Part shown: one piece after another, positions 15,766 through 23,193 of the stretch
How the letters are laid out: each line of letters begins with the position of its first letter
Position numbering within the stretch: position 1 is the stretch's first letter
Virus record (IMG/VR): IMGVR_UViG_3300032770_000005
Location: 88,858-152,857 of that record
DNA length: 64,000 bases
From: a virus
Direction: 5' to 3' (one strand)
The notes under the pieces: model-generated
The model's input: only the letters and a program-made list of their open reading frames with translations
Told to the model about the DNA's origin: nothing
Database searches by the model: none
Program-made: the position numbers and the translations under genes

Positions 15766-16506
15766 ATGACGTACGCGTGTGGAGCGGTGCTCGATCCGGT
15801 CTGCGACCCCTGGACCGGCGAGATGTACCCGAACCCCTGCGAGGCCGAGGCCGCCGGTGTCTTCGACTGGCAGCGCTCGTGCGACGGCGGCTTCGACGTC
15901 GACGTCTGGGGCCCCGGAACTATCGACTGGGGCTGGTCAGGCGCACCGGGGCTCGTCCGACGGCAGCGGCGGCGGCGGCGGCACGGCGGAGGACGCCCTG
16001 GCCGCCCAGGCGGCAAGCAGGCGACGCTGACGCCCGGTACGCTGACGCCCGGTACGCCGATCGGCGGACCGAAGACCGGCTCAGGCCGCGGCTTGCAGCT
16101 CTCGGCCGGGCCTGCGTCTGCTCCGCGGTCTGCTGGCCCACTGGCGCCGCTGTTCGAGGGCTCCGACCTCACGCCGAGCGCAGCGCTCGCGCCCGCGCCG
16201 ATGCGGCTCTCTGCGACGCGTGGTGCCGCGCCCATGGCGCCCGGTTCCAAGCCGATGAGCTTCAGCGGTCTACGCCGCAGCGCCGGCACTCTGCGCGGAC
16301 CGCTGTCGGCGGGGGCGCGGTACGCCAGCGCCAGTCGCAGCCTCCGGCCGGCCTCGCTCGTCAGTCGTGGCGGGCGCGTCGCCGCCCGCGGCATGCGCGG
16401 GCTCGGCCAGAACACGACCACGACGCTCGCGCTCGGTGGTGCCGGCATCGGAACGTTCGCGGCGCTGTGGCTCGCCGCCATCTACCTCTTCGGCCGGAAC
16501 CGGTGA
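15766..16506 (+). CDS. Kazal-domain membrane protein with LGQ motif
   Basis: 246 residues. Residues 4-40 read CGAVLDPVC, then GEMYPNPCEAEAAGVFDWQ and SC, the Kazal serine-protease-inhibitor spacing (C, P-V-C, G-x-x-Y-x-N-x-C, A-x-x-A-G-V, C). A long Arg/Gly/Ala/Ser-rich linker follows. Near the C-terminus, RGMRGLGQNTTTT precedes a hydrophobic helix (LALGGAGIGTFAALWLAAIY) and the end FGRNR. The LGQ motif, helix and basic end match the virion membrane proteins of the 38-53 kb block, although this gene lies elsewhere and is rightward. A protease inhibitor anchored in the particle is plausible; that is inference. Confidence 0.6.
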   Translation: MTYACGAVLDPVCDPWTGEMYPNPCEAEAAGVFDWQRSCDGGFDVDVWGPGTIDWGWSGAPGLVRRQRRRRRHGGGRPGRPGGKQATLTPGTLTPGTPIGGPKTGSGRGLQLSAGPASAPRSAGPLAPLFEGSDLTPSAALAPAPMRLSATRGAAPMAPGSKPMSFSGLRRSAGTLRGPLSAGARYASASRSLRPASLVSRGGRVAARGMRGLGQNTTTTLALGGAGIGTFAALWLAAIYLFGRNR

Positions 16507-16528
16507 GCCAGGCCAGGAGGCGCTCGTC

Positions 16529-16933
16529 ATGACCATCAACAGGCTCGCGGTCCGACCGGCGGCAGCGTCCCTCACGAAAGAGCTGCTGGAGCAGCTCGAC
16601 GACGGCCTGCTGATCGCGTGGCGCATCTCGAACAGCCGGCTCGACTGGTCGATCATGAACCGGCCTCCGTCGATCCAGGACCACGCGCTCGCGACGGCGC
16701 TCGTGTTCGCGATGCCGAACTACAAGCTCGTCATCGACAAGAAGATCATGCGGCCCGAGAAGATCCTGCGCAGCGATGGCCGCGAGGTCACGTACAACGA
16801 GTACATCGACGTCGACTTCACGGATGGACGGATCCGCTCGTCGCGCAAGCGGGACATGACTCAGAAAGTGCTGGCTGCCATCGTCCACCAGCTCATGCAG
16901 AGCACAGCGCCGATGCCTGGCGTTCGCGGCTGA
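16529..16933 (+). CDS. Hypothetical 134-residue protein
   Basis: ATG preceded by AGGAGG at good spacing. Helical start (LTKELLEQLDDGLLIAWRIS), then YKLVIDKKIMRPEKILRSDG and YNEYIDVDFTDGRIRSSRKR, an alpha/beta fold of unknown family. It is the last rightward gene before the array and converges on it. Confidence 0.55.
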   Translation: MTINRLAVRPAAASLTKELLEQLDDGLLIAWRISNSRLDWSIMNRPPSIQDHALATALVFAMPNYKLVIDKKIMRPEKILRSDGREVTYNEYIDVDFTDGRIRSSRKRDMTQKVLAAIVHQLMQSTAPMPGVRG

Positions 16934-16966
16934 TTCGGCCGAGCTGCGTGCCGGCATCGACGTGAA

Positions 16967-18352
16967 GTCGCGGGCATTCGGCCCCCACGCTGGCCTGACG
17001 GCGACGGCGATGACCCACTGCTGCGCCATGTCGCAGGCACGATGCCCCCACGCTGGCCCTGCAACGCGCACAACGCGCAGTACAAGCCGATGGCGCTCGG
17101 CGTGGCTCGGCGTGTCGCGAGCACCAAGCCCCCGCGCTGGCCTCGCCTGCATGACGATCTGCACCGAGTGCTTCTGCGTCCATCCGTCGCGGGCACTCGG
17201 CCCCCGCGCTGGCCTCGTAACAAGGGCTCTAGCTGACCGGTCAGCAGGACGACGCGCAGTCGCAGGCACGATGCCCCCGCGCTGGCTCTTCGAGACGCCG
17301 TCTCGGCCTTCCGGTCGCAGGCACCAGGCCCCTGCGCAGGCCTCGCAACAACTACACGCGAACCGAGCGCCTTCGCATATGCGTCGCGAGCACAAGCCCT
17401 CGCGCTGGCTCAGTCGTGGAACTGCATGTCGCGGACACCAGAGCCTCCGCGCAGGCTCGATCGTGGTCGCTCGGCTTGAGCGCGAGCCGGGCCTTCTCGC
17501 TCACTTCGCGAGCACCAAGCCCCCGCGCTGGCTTCGCGACTACGTGGATGCGGCCGCTTCCCCTTGGTCCAGCGCCAGGTGCAGGCACGAGGCCCCTGCG
17601 CAGGCCTCGCGACGTCCTCGTCATGAACACCAATCTCGCGGACACGCAGTCGCAGGCACACGGCCCCCGCGCTGGCCTCGCGACGCATATGATCGGCGCT
17701 GGTACGCGTGCGGCGACCTCCAGTCGCAGGCACTCGGCCCCCGCGCTGGCCTCGCGACGCTCCGGCGCGCCGCGTGAGCATCACGACGTCGCGCTTCATG
17801 TCGCGAGCACTCGGCCCCCGCGCTGGCCTCGCGACCGGCAGACCCGGGCGATGGTAGTGCTGCACGATGACGTCGCAGGCACACGGCCCCCGCGCTGGCC
17901 CCGCGACCAATGAACGGTGCCTTGTGGGCGGCCACGGGTCCCAGAGTCGCAGGCACACGGCCCCCGCGCTGGCCTCGCGACCCGCACAGCAGCGCGTTGA
18001 ACGCGCCGCCCGCGAGAAAGTCGCAGGCACACGGCCCCCGCGCTGGCCTCGCGACGGCACTGCTCCGGCGCATGGGCTTCTGCGAGGAGCGCGGTCGCAG
18101 GCACACGGCCCCCGCGCTGGCCTCGCGACCGCGTCGCTGGCCACCCGACACGCATGTATGTGCCTCCCGGTCGCAGGCACACGGCCCCCGCGCTGGCCTC
18201 GCGACGCACGTCGTGCACGGTCGGCGTTGTCGTAGTTCTCCTGTCGCAGGCACCAGGCCCCCGCGCCGGCCTCGCGACTAGAGGATCTGCGTGCGAGGAA
18301 CGTTGTCGAAGAAGGAGTCGCAGGCACACGGCCCCCGCGCTGGCCTCGCGAC
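16967..18352 (-). repeat. Array of about 20 pseudoknot repeats
   Basis: Twenty units of about 36 bases begin at 16967, 17030, 17114, 17186, 17259, 17314, 17383, 17428, 17505, 17579, 17649, 17723, 17800, 17872, 17946, 18020, 18094, 18170, 18243 and 18317. The last ten have a regular 72-77 base period with unique linkers of 36-41 bases. Read on the - strand each unit has first-stem arms of GGCC type and second-stem arms such as CGCGGG with CCTGCG. The pairing works on the - strand through G-U pairs but gives A-C mismatches on the + strand. The left ten units are irregular and variable. The array lies downstream of a leftward gene, whose C-terminus reads into the last unit. It resembles a CRISPR array in spacing, but repeat variation, solitary copies elsewhere and the absence of cas genes argue otherwise. 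Confidence 0.85.
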
Positions 18353-18770
18353 GGACTGCTCGCATCGGCCGTCATTCCGCATCACTGGGCGCCGCTTCGC
18401 GAGCGGTCCCCGCTGAGCAAGCCGCACAGCCTTCCTTGCCTTCGCTCGCGCCCATGTCTCGTCGTCTTGCCCAGCGGAATCGTTGACCTCTCGCGGCTCG
18501 CGAGCGACTCCGCCCTCTGCGATAGCACCGGCGTCGCTCGCACATCGATCGAGAAGCTCCAGAAATGGCGTCGGTAGCGGCATCGGCTTCACTTCGAGGA
18601 TCTGCGGCCGCGAGTGCGGCGACTCCATCCACGCCTTCGAGATATCCTCGACGGTGTGCACCGTGTAGGGCACGCCCAGCTTGTCGAGCACCCCGAAGCG
18701 GGAAGTCCGCCGACACTCGCATCGGGACGAGCAGCCCGTCGAGCCTCACCTTGCTGTCCTTCTCGGTCAC
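18278..18770 (-). pseudogene. Frameshifted gene (or programmed +1 frameshift)
   Basis: A GTG at 18770 has a strong GGAGG site and reads VTEKDSKVRLDGLLVPMRVS, then ADF, then loses sense. A good continuation starts one base out of register near 18691-18700: GVLDKLGVPYTVHTVEDISK, then AWMESPHSRPQILEVKPMPL. The junction has a GGGG run and a short TTCCCGCTTC near-duplication. Causes could be a real indel, a sequencing error or a programmed +1 shift. The second frame runs through the last unit of the repeat array to a stop at 18278, so the C-terminus is probably eroded too. Function unknown. Confidence 0.55.
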
Positions 18771-18807
18771 TCAATCCTCCTGGCCACAGGATCGTGCCGC
18801 ACTGCGG

Positions 18808-19389
18808 CTAGCGCCTGTAGAGCCCGCGCAGGACCAGACGGTCTGCGTCGTCGATCCTCGGCGGGAAGCCCTGCGGCTCGGCCAGCGTGCAGCACGCGCC
18901 GCCGCACATGATCGAGCCGGACCAGCAGTCATGAGCCAAGCCGAGGCAGTGACCCAGCTCGTGCTGGAGCACCAGCGCCCGCATCGTCGTGTCGCCCTCG
19001 TTGCGCGTCTCGACCTCACACCGCCGACTGCCAGGCGTGTACGTCGCGTCGCCACCAGGATCGCGCCAGCCAGCCTCGACCGGTGCACCGACCACTACGC
19101 GCACCTGACACGTCGGCACGTTGCTCACGACCAGCACCGTGAGCCCGAGCCGCTCGTTGATGGTCCCGACCACGTCGACCACGGCATCGAACGCCGCCCG
19201 GTTGTCGTCAGGCGCGCCGCCGTACATCGACACGCACACGGCGATCGGCACGTCGGCCGCCGTGAAGCCAGGCCGCGCATCCATCAGCTCGGGCTCGCTG
19301 TGGTGCATGACGCCGTACACGACGAGCGACAGGACCAGGACCACAAGCCCTGCGATCGCAGCGATCATCGCGATGGAGCCAGGCTTCAC
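18808..19389 (-). CDS. Membrane-anchored metzincin-like zinc protease
   Basis: 193 residues, GTG start overlapping the previous stop (GTGA). Residues 6-27 form a signal anchor (IAMIAAIAGLVVLVLSLVVY). The catalytic core is LQHELGHCLGLAHD, the metzincin zinc motif H-E-x-x-H-x-x-G-x-x-H. It is followed by GSIMCGG, which fits the Met-turn. Two cysteine pairs near the end could form disulfides, consistent with an extracytoplasmic domain. Possible roles are envelope or extracellular protein degradation during exit or entry, or particle maturation. Substrate unknown. Confidence 0.7.
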   Translation of the reverse strand: MKPGSIAMIAAIAGLVVLVLSLVVYGVMHHSEPELMDARPGFTAADVPIAVCVSMYGGAPDDNRAAFDAVVDVVGTINERLGLTVLVVSNVPTCQVRVVVGAPVEAGWRDPGGDATYTPGSRRCEVETRNEGDTTMRALVLQHELGHCLGLAHDCWSGSIMCGGACCTLAEPQGFPPRIDDADRLVLRGLYRR

Positions 19390-19574
19390 GCCGCAGCCTT
19401 CCGCTGCCGATCGCCCACGCCACGGATGGTGCGCCGGTCGGTCTCGGACATGCCGGCCCAGAGCGCGTCCAGCTCCACCTGGTAGCGCTCGACCTCCTCC
19501 TCACCACGCAGCCGAGCACTGCGAAGCCGCTCTCGAACCGCTCGGTACCGCTCCACGAACATCGACTCGGACAT
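19386..19574 (-). CDS. Small charged helical protein
   Basis: 62 residues; ATG preceded by GAGG. A single charged helix region (FVERYRAVRERLRSARLRGE, then EEVERYQVELDALWAGMSE) with a basic end. Start and stop overlap the protease gene, so the two are co-translated. No family recognised. Confidence 0.55.
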   Translation of the reverse strand: MSESMFVERYRAVRERLRSARLRGEEEVERYQVELDALWAGMSETDRRTIRGVGDRQRKAAA

Positions 19575-19589
19575 GACCACCTCACTGCG

Positions 19590-19632
19590 TCCCAAAAGGA
19601 ACGAGGGCGCCCCGTTGAGAAGGCGCCCTCGT
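19590..19632 (-). terminator. Rho-independent terminator-like hairpin (leftward)
   Basis: An 11-bp stem, ACGAGGGCGCC with GGCGCCCTCGT (19601-19611 and 19622-19632), loop of 10. On the - strand it is followed by TCCTTTT. It lies after the 45-residue gene at 19654-19791 and before the start of 19574. Confidence 0.7.
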
Positions 19633-19653
19633 CAGGTTCTCCGAAGAAGAAGC

Positions 19654-19791
19654 CTACGCCGGAACGCCGCCCACTTGCCGGTTCTTGCTCTTGCTTTCGC
19701 TGGCCAACCACAGGCCGCCGGGCCGAACGGAAATCGTCGTCGGAACTCCGAGCGACGCGGCGGACCTGAAGCTGGTTCTGCACATGGGCAC
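19654..19791 (-). CDS. 45-residue hypothetical protein
   Basis: GTG at 19791 with GGAG five bases upstream. The sequence is VPMCRTSFRSAASLGVPTTI, then SVRPGGLWLASESKSKNRQV and GGVPA. It has its own promoter (19823-19851) and terminator (19590-19632), so it is a complete one-gene transcription unit controlled by the same palindrome as the 14.87-kb promoter. An early or regulatory small protein is possible; no family recognised. Confidence 0.55.
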   Translation of the reverse strand: MPMCRTSFRSAASLGVPTTISVRPGGLWLASESKSKNRQVGGVPA

Positions 19792-19822
19792 ATCAACTCC
19801 TGCGGGAAGATCTGACACGACC

Positions 19823-19851
19823 GTTGTCGCACGTGTCCGACACCATGTCAA
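19823..19851 (-). promoter_or_regulatory. Leftward promoter with GTGTCGGACAC palindrome
   Basis: On the - strand TTGACA (19846-19851), a 17-base spacer and GACAAC (19823-19828). The spacer holds GTGTCGGACAC (19833-19843), identical to that in the 14.87-kb promoter; flanking bases are also similar. A repressor bound there would cover both promoter elements. Confidence 0.6.
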
Positions 19852-20246
19852 TGAATCAGCTCGTCGACCGCATCACCGTCGAGCCACAGACGGCGCGGCT
19901 CCAGATACACGTAGGTGGGGATCGGCTTCCTGCGAGCCAGCGAGATCGAATGCATCGTGCCGGCAGACACGCCATCCCAGAGCGCCACCAACTCGTCGGA
20001 TTCGTTCACGATGGCCTGGTTGCGGATGAATCCTGCCGAGCGGCCATGGAGGTGCCACTCGGCAGGAAAGACGATGGGCGCTGTGGAGCAGAGCCTGCGT
20101 GCGGCGCGCTCGGCCAGCGTGTCGGCGCCTTGCGCTCCGCCGCTGACGATGACGACCGACGGGTCGCGCTCCACCAGGCGCTTGACCACGCGCTCGACGA
20201 GCTGCCGATCGAAGAACGTCCTCGACCCGACGATCGCGACCTTCAC
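19848..20246 (-). CDS. SLOG-superfamily (YspA/DUF2493-like) protein
   Basis: 132 residues from a GTG. VKVAIVGSRTFFD, VVIVSGGAQGADTLAERAAR, FPAEWHLHGRSAGFIRNQAI and DELVALWDGVSAGTMHSI follow the DUF2493/YspA pattern: a Rossmann-like fold related to DprA and TIR-linked SLOG domains that binds nucleotides or nucleotide-derived ligands. The ligand here is unknown. Length is typical for a stand-alone domain. SLOG proteins are common in phage conflict and signalling systems. Confidence 0.75.
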   Translation of the reverse strand: MKVAIVGSRTFFDRQLVERVVKRLVERDPSVVIVSGGAQGADTLAERAARRLCSTAPIVFPAEWHLHGRSAGFIRNQAIVNESDELVALWDGVSAGTMHSISLARRKPIPTYVYLEPRRLWLDGDAVDELIH

Positions 20247-20272
20247 TGCTCAGGCCAGGAGCGCGTCGGACT

Positions 20273-21616
20273 TCATCGGCTGCCCGCCAGGTTGGGATGC
20301 CGCGTCTTGAAGTACGGGTAGTAGATGGGCGTCTCCACTTCGAGCCCACGCTTGTTGAACCACTCCACGCTCGTGGAGCTGAGCACGTCGTCGAGATGGC
20401 TCTCCAGCTTGAGCGCGGTGATCATGCTCCGATCGTAGACGCGGACCTCGGCCATCGAGCCGACGTACATGACCGTGTCCTCGCGCTCCGGCTGCTCCCA
20501 GTCGCTCGGCGGCCGGACCTGCCAACCGTGCCGCAGGCGCCCTTCGCAGGCGTTCGCCCAGTCGGAGAGCCACACGCGCGAGCGAGCGCTGACGTCGAAC
20601 CCGAGCGCCTGCGCGGCAGCAGGCTCGGCGCACAGCCAGTCGGCATCGAGCTGCGCTTCGACCACGCCGATCTGCTCGATGTCGATGTCCGCCAGCAGCC
20701 GCGGGCTCGTGTGCATGAAGAGCGGGTTGTACAGCTCGTGCTCCCAGTCGGCGAAGCTCAGCATGTACTTGTAGAACTCGAACCGCTGGTTCGCGGCGTA
20801 GTAGCCGAGGTCGCGCGCACTCAGCTCGCCCATCTCCGCGACGAGCTGTGGTGAGCCCCATGCCTGCGCCGCGTACGGCTTGCTGGCCCCGTGATGATAG
20901 AGGAGCCGCGGATCGACGAGCTGGTCGAGGTGCGCGACCAGCACATCGAGCCGCACCCGATTCAGCCACGCGTGCTCGCCGGCGGTCACGGGCACGAGGC
21001 CCTGGTCGATGCGCACGACGTCATCGGGCGAGAGCCGCATGCTGTCGAGCTGCGACCGGGTCCCCTTCGGTGCGAGGCGGTGGCCTTCGATGATCATCTG
21101 CCCGAGCTGAAGCTCGCCGCGGGCTGCCAAGGCCAGCGCCCGCAGGCCGATGACGATCGCCTCCGCGATGCGCCTGTCGAGCGTGAAGCTCACCGACTCC
21201 GAGGGGCCGCCTCCCGTCGCGTGGATGTCGTCGCCGAGCATGCTGCGCGGCTTGAGGCCCTCGCTGAGCACTCGGTCGAGCGCGAGCGTCGCGTGGTACA
21301 CACGGCGCCCCCGAGGCCAACGGAAGCCGCGTGGCTTCTCGCTGCTGTTCGGCATGAGCGGAGGCGGCAGATCTTCGACCGCCGCCACTGCCTGCTCGAT
21401 CATGTCGGGCGTCAGGTGCAGCGCGCCGTAGGCCGCAGCCGACCGCAGTCGGCTCTCCAGGATGATCCGTACGACGGTGGACACCGGCGCGACGGGATCG
21501 AAGGCGAACGCGCTCGCGACGTTGTTGGCGACCTCGGAGGCCAGATCAAGACCCACGATCGGCGTGAGGCGTGCAGCCACACGCGAAGCGAAGTCGTGCA
21601 GGCTCGCGCGGCTCAT
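20273..21616 (-). CDS. Large ADP-ribosyltransferase-like protein
   Basis: 447 residues. Residues about 105-125 read VYHATLALDRVLSEGLKPRS, the same H-A-T-L, L-x-x-G-L-x-P pattern as the protein at 3335-4276. ESVSFTLDRRIAEAIVIGLR follows, corresponding to the Y-L-T strand and helix. The C-terminal 200 residues contain repeated Tyr/Trp-rich segments (YYAANQRFEFYKYMLSFADW, PIYYPYFKTRHPNLAGSR) and are unassigned. No ribosome site; a TAGCCT hexamer ends six bases before the ATG, suggesting a leaderless message. The ART reading is by motif only. Confidence 0.5.
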   Translation of the reverse strand: MSRASLHDFASRVAARLTPIVGLDLASEVANNVASAFAFDPVAPVSTVVRIILESRLRSAAAYGALHLTPDMIEQAVAAVEDLPPPLMPNSSEKPRGFRWPRGRRVYHATLALDRVLSEGLKPRSMLGDDIHATGGGPSESVSFTLDRRIAEAIVIGLRALALAARGELQLGQMIIEGHRLAPKGTRSQLDSMRLSPDDVVRIDQGLVPVTAGEHAWLNRVRLDVLVAHLDQLVDPRLLYHHGASKPYAAQAWGSPQLVAEMGELSARDLGYYAANQRFEFYKYMLSFADWEHELYNPLFMHTSPRLLADIDIEQIGVVEAQLDADWLCAEPAAAQALGFDVSARSRVWLSDWANACEGRLRHGWQVRPPSDWEQPEREDTVMYVGSMAEVRVYDRSMITALKLESHLDDVLSSTSVEWFNKRGLEVETPIYYPYFKTRHPNLAGSR

Positions 21617-21641
21617 GCAGCGAGGCTAGCACGGAAGTGTG

Positions 21642-21676
21642 TTGCAAGAACCAGCGTTGCCGGCTACCGTGGGCCC
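21642..21676 (+). promoter_or_regulatory. Promoter of leaderless gene 21677
   Basis: TTGCAA (21642-21647), 17-base spacer, TACCGT (21665-21670), then six bases to the ATG at 21677. The divergent - strand gene at 21616 has TAGCCT six bases before its own ATG. Only 60 bases separate the two starts, so the promoters are back to back. Confidence 0.5.
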
Positions 21677-21844
21677 ATGCAGCAGAAGCCGATCGAGCAG
21701 CAGCTCGCCGAGGCCCGACGGGAGATCACACGCCTCACCGAGCAGAATGACCTGCTCGTGCACATGATCAAGCGCGCCGCCAGAGAGATGAAGGCCGGCG
21801 GCAAGGACCTGCTCACCGACCTCGAACGCACACTGAAGGAGTGA
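21677..21844 (+). CDS. 55-residue coiled-coil protein
   Basis: Almost entirely one amphipathic helix: QQLAEARREITRLTEQNDLL with Leu/Ile at heptad positions, then KRAAREMKAGGKDLLTDLER. Probably a dimer-forming accessory or scaffold peptide. Preceded by a promoter but no ribosome site. Confidence 0.55.
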   Translation: MQQKPIEQQLAEARREITRLTEQNDLLVHMIKRAAREMKAGGKDLLTDLERTLKE

Positions 21845-21849
21845 CCACC

Positions 21850-22371
21850 ATGAAGCCGTGGACCCGCTGGCTGCTCTACCCGGCGCTCTTGCCGACAGAC
21901 ATCGTGGGCTGGCTGCTCGTGTGCGTGCTGCGCCTGCTGTTCGGCAAGGCGCTCGGCTGGGAGGACGGCGTGCTCATCGTCGACCTCGACCCCAACTCGT
22001 GGTTCGCCACGACGCTCTTCAAGAACTGGGGCGGCGCGACCATCGGCCATGCGATCATCGTGCACAGCGTCAGTGCCGAGGCACGCAAGCGCATCTTGAC
22101 CCACGAGCGCGTGCACGTGACGCAGCACGAGACGAACGCGCTCGCGGGACTGGTGCTCGCGCTTCCGACGTGCGTCATGCTGGACTTCCCGAGGCTCGCG
22201 GGCCTGGTGCTGCCGCTTGCCGGATTCGTGTGGACGATGACCCCGTGGCTGGTCTACGTCGCCGGCTACATCACCGGCGCCTGCTACGGGCTCAACGCGT
22301 ATCTCGGCAACCCCGCCGAAGAGGCCGCTCGCGACCACACGCAGGTCGTGGACAGCACATCCGATTCGTGA
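21850..22371 (+). CDS. Multi-pass membrane protein with HExxH motif
   Basis: 173 residues. Hydrophobic segments lie near residues 7-33, 95-112 and 115-145. Between them KRILTHERVHVTQHE carries H-E-x-x-H plus a further His-Glu, and upstream is FKNWGGATIGHAIIVHS. This combination is seen in a group of small membrane zinc-peptidase-like proteins in bacteria and phages. Whether it is an active protease or a metal-binding remnant cannot be told. It is the second zinc-protease-like membrane protein in the window. Confidence 0.55.
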   Translation: MKPWTRWLLYPALLPTDIVGWLLVCVLRLLFGKALGWEDGVLIVDLDPNSWFATTLFKNWGGATIGHAIIVHSVSAEARKRILTHERVHVTQHETNALAGLVLALPTCVMLDFPRLAGLVLPLAGFVWTMTPWLVYVAGYITGACYGLNAYLGNPAEEAARDHTQVVDSTSDS

Positions 22372-22381
22372 GGTGAGCAGC

Positions 22382-22600
22382 ATGCCCGAGGACGACGCCA
22401 GCAAGAACATGGCAGACAGTTCATTCCGGACTGCCGACGAAGCCGAACTGTGGAAAAGCGTCTACTTGGCGTACCTGAGATCGACAATCACGGTATCTCA
22501 CAACGACAAGGCTATGACCTTGACAGAACTTGCCGACAGCGCCGTCCTGCTCTACCGCAAGCGCCGCAAGCACCTCGACGCGAGCGGCCCGTACCGATGA
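22382..22600 (+). CDS. Hypothetical 72-residue protein
   Basis: ATG preceded by GAGG. Helical: FRTADEAELWKSVYLAYLRS, then ELADSAVLLYRKRRKHLD. Stop overlaps the next ATG (ATGA). No family recognised. Confidence 0.5.
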   Translation: MPEDDASKNMADSSFRTADEAELWKSVYLAYLRSTITVSHNDKAMTLTELADSAVLLYRKRRKHLDASGPYR

Positions 22601-23010
22601 GGCGCTGGGGACCAGCGAAGGGCACGCCGTTCGGGCTGCCTGACAACTTCGTGGTCGGTGACCGGGTTTCGATCCGCCCGCATGGACGGCTCGGCGTCAT
22701 CGCCGCGCTGCCGGTGCGGCTCGACGAGGGCTACCTCGTGCGCATGGACGACGGAACCGACCTGCGCGCGAACTGGTTCATCGTCGACCGCGTGGAGCCG
22801 CTCATGGTCATCCAGAAGCGGCTAGCAGCCTTCCCAGCGAAAGCCGAGCAGCTCCATGCAGCAGGTCGCGAGGTCGCGCGCGACCGGGTCGGCGACCGAC
22901 TCGCGTGCGAGCAGCCGCAGGAACAGGTGCAGCACCTGGAGGTCGCTGAAGACGACGGAGACGCCGTCGGGCTCGACGCGGACATCGAGGCGATCTTCGT
23001 ACTGGAGTGA
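22597..23010 (+). CDS. SH3-like small protein with antisense-overlapping tail
   Basis: 137 residues. Residues 1-70 (FVVGDRVSIRPHGRLGVIAA, then GYLVRMDDGTDLRANWFIVD) look like a genuine SH3-type domain. From about residue 75 the frame runs antisense through the - strand gene 22822-23193 for 189 bases, and the encoded tail looks compositional rather than folded. The protein may have lost its original stop. The first half is confident; the tail is not. Confidence 0.5.
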   Translation: MRRWGPAKGTPFGLPDNFVVGDRVSIRPHGRLGVIAALPVRLDEGYLVRMDDGTDLRANWFIVDRVEPLMVIQKRLAAFPAKAEQLHAAGREVARDRVGDRLACEQPQEQVQHLEVAEDDGDAVGLDADIEAIFVLE

Positions 23011-23193
23011 GATCGCAGCCGCGATGCGCGAGGCCACGCGCACGGCTCGTGAGTCGTCGAGCGCGAAGCCGAACACGTAGGGCGGTGCGTGCAGCGCGGT
23101 CTGGCCCCGATCGTTCCTGTAGCGCCAGACGTGGCGCTTGAACTCGTCGAAGGTCGGGACAGATCCAAACGGTAGCTCTGCCGGGACCGTCAT
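22822..23193 (-). CDS. Hypothetical 123-residue protein
   Basis: Contains FDEFKRHVWRYRNDRGQTAL, then DVRVEPDGVSVVFSDLQVLH and LFLRLLARESVADPV: a folded alpha/beta protein. Start overlaps the upstream stop (ATGA). Its 3' half is overlapped by the + strand gene at 22597. It is the last gene of the 35-kb leftward block. No family recognised. Confidence 0.5.
   Translation of the reverse strand: MTVPAELPFGSVPTFDEFKRHVWRYRNDRGQTALHAPPYVFGFALDDSRAVRVASRIAAAISLQYEDRLDVRVEPDGVSVVFSDLQVLHLFLRLLARESVADPVARDLATCCMELLGFRWEGC

Noticed and set aside
16967-18352. Ordinary CRISPR array
   Set aside because: Period and linker length fit, but repeats vary internally in a compensatory way, solitary copies lie all over the window, one linker is duplicated elsewhere, and no cas gene or A/T-rich leader is seen. 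Kept as an alternative, not the main call.
16962-18481. Long open frames on both strands across the repeat array (up to about 320 codons)
   Set aside because: They are products of the stop-free, GC-rich repeat itself: the same motifs (ARPARGPCACD, RGQRGGRVPAT, REASAGAVCLR) appear in different frames of the same strand and no ribosome site is present.
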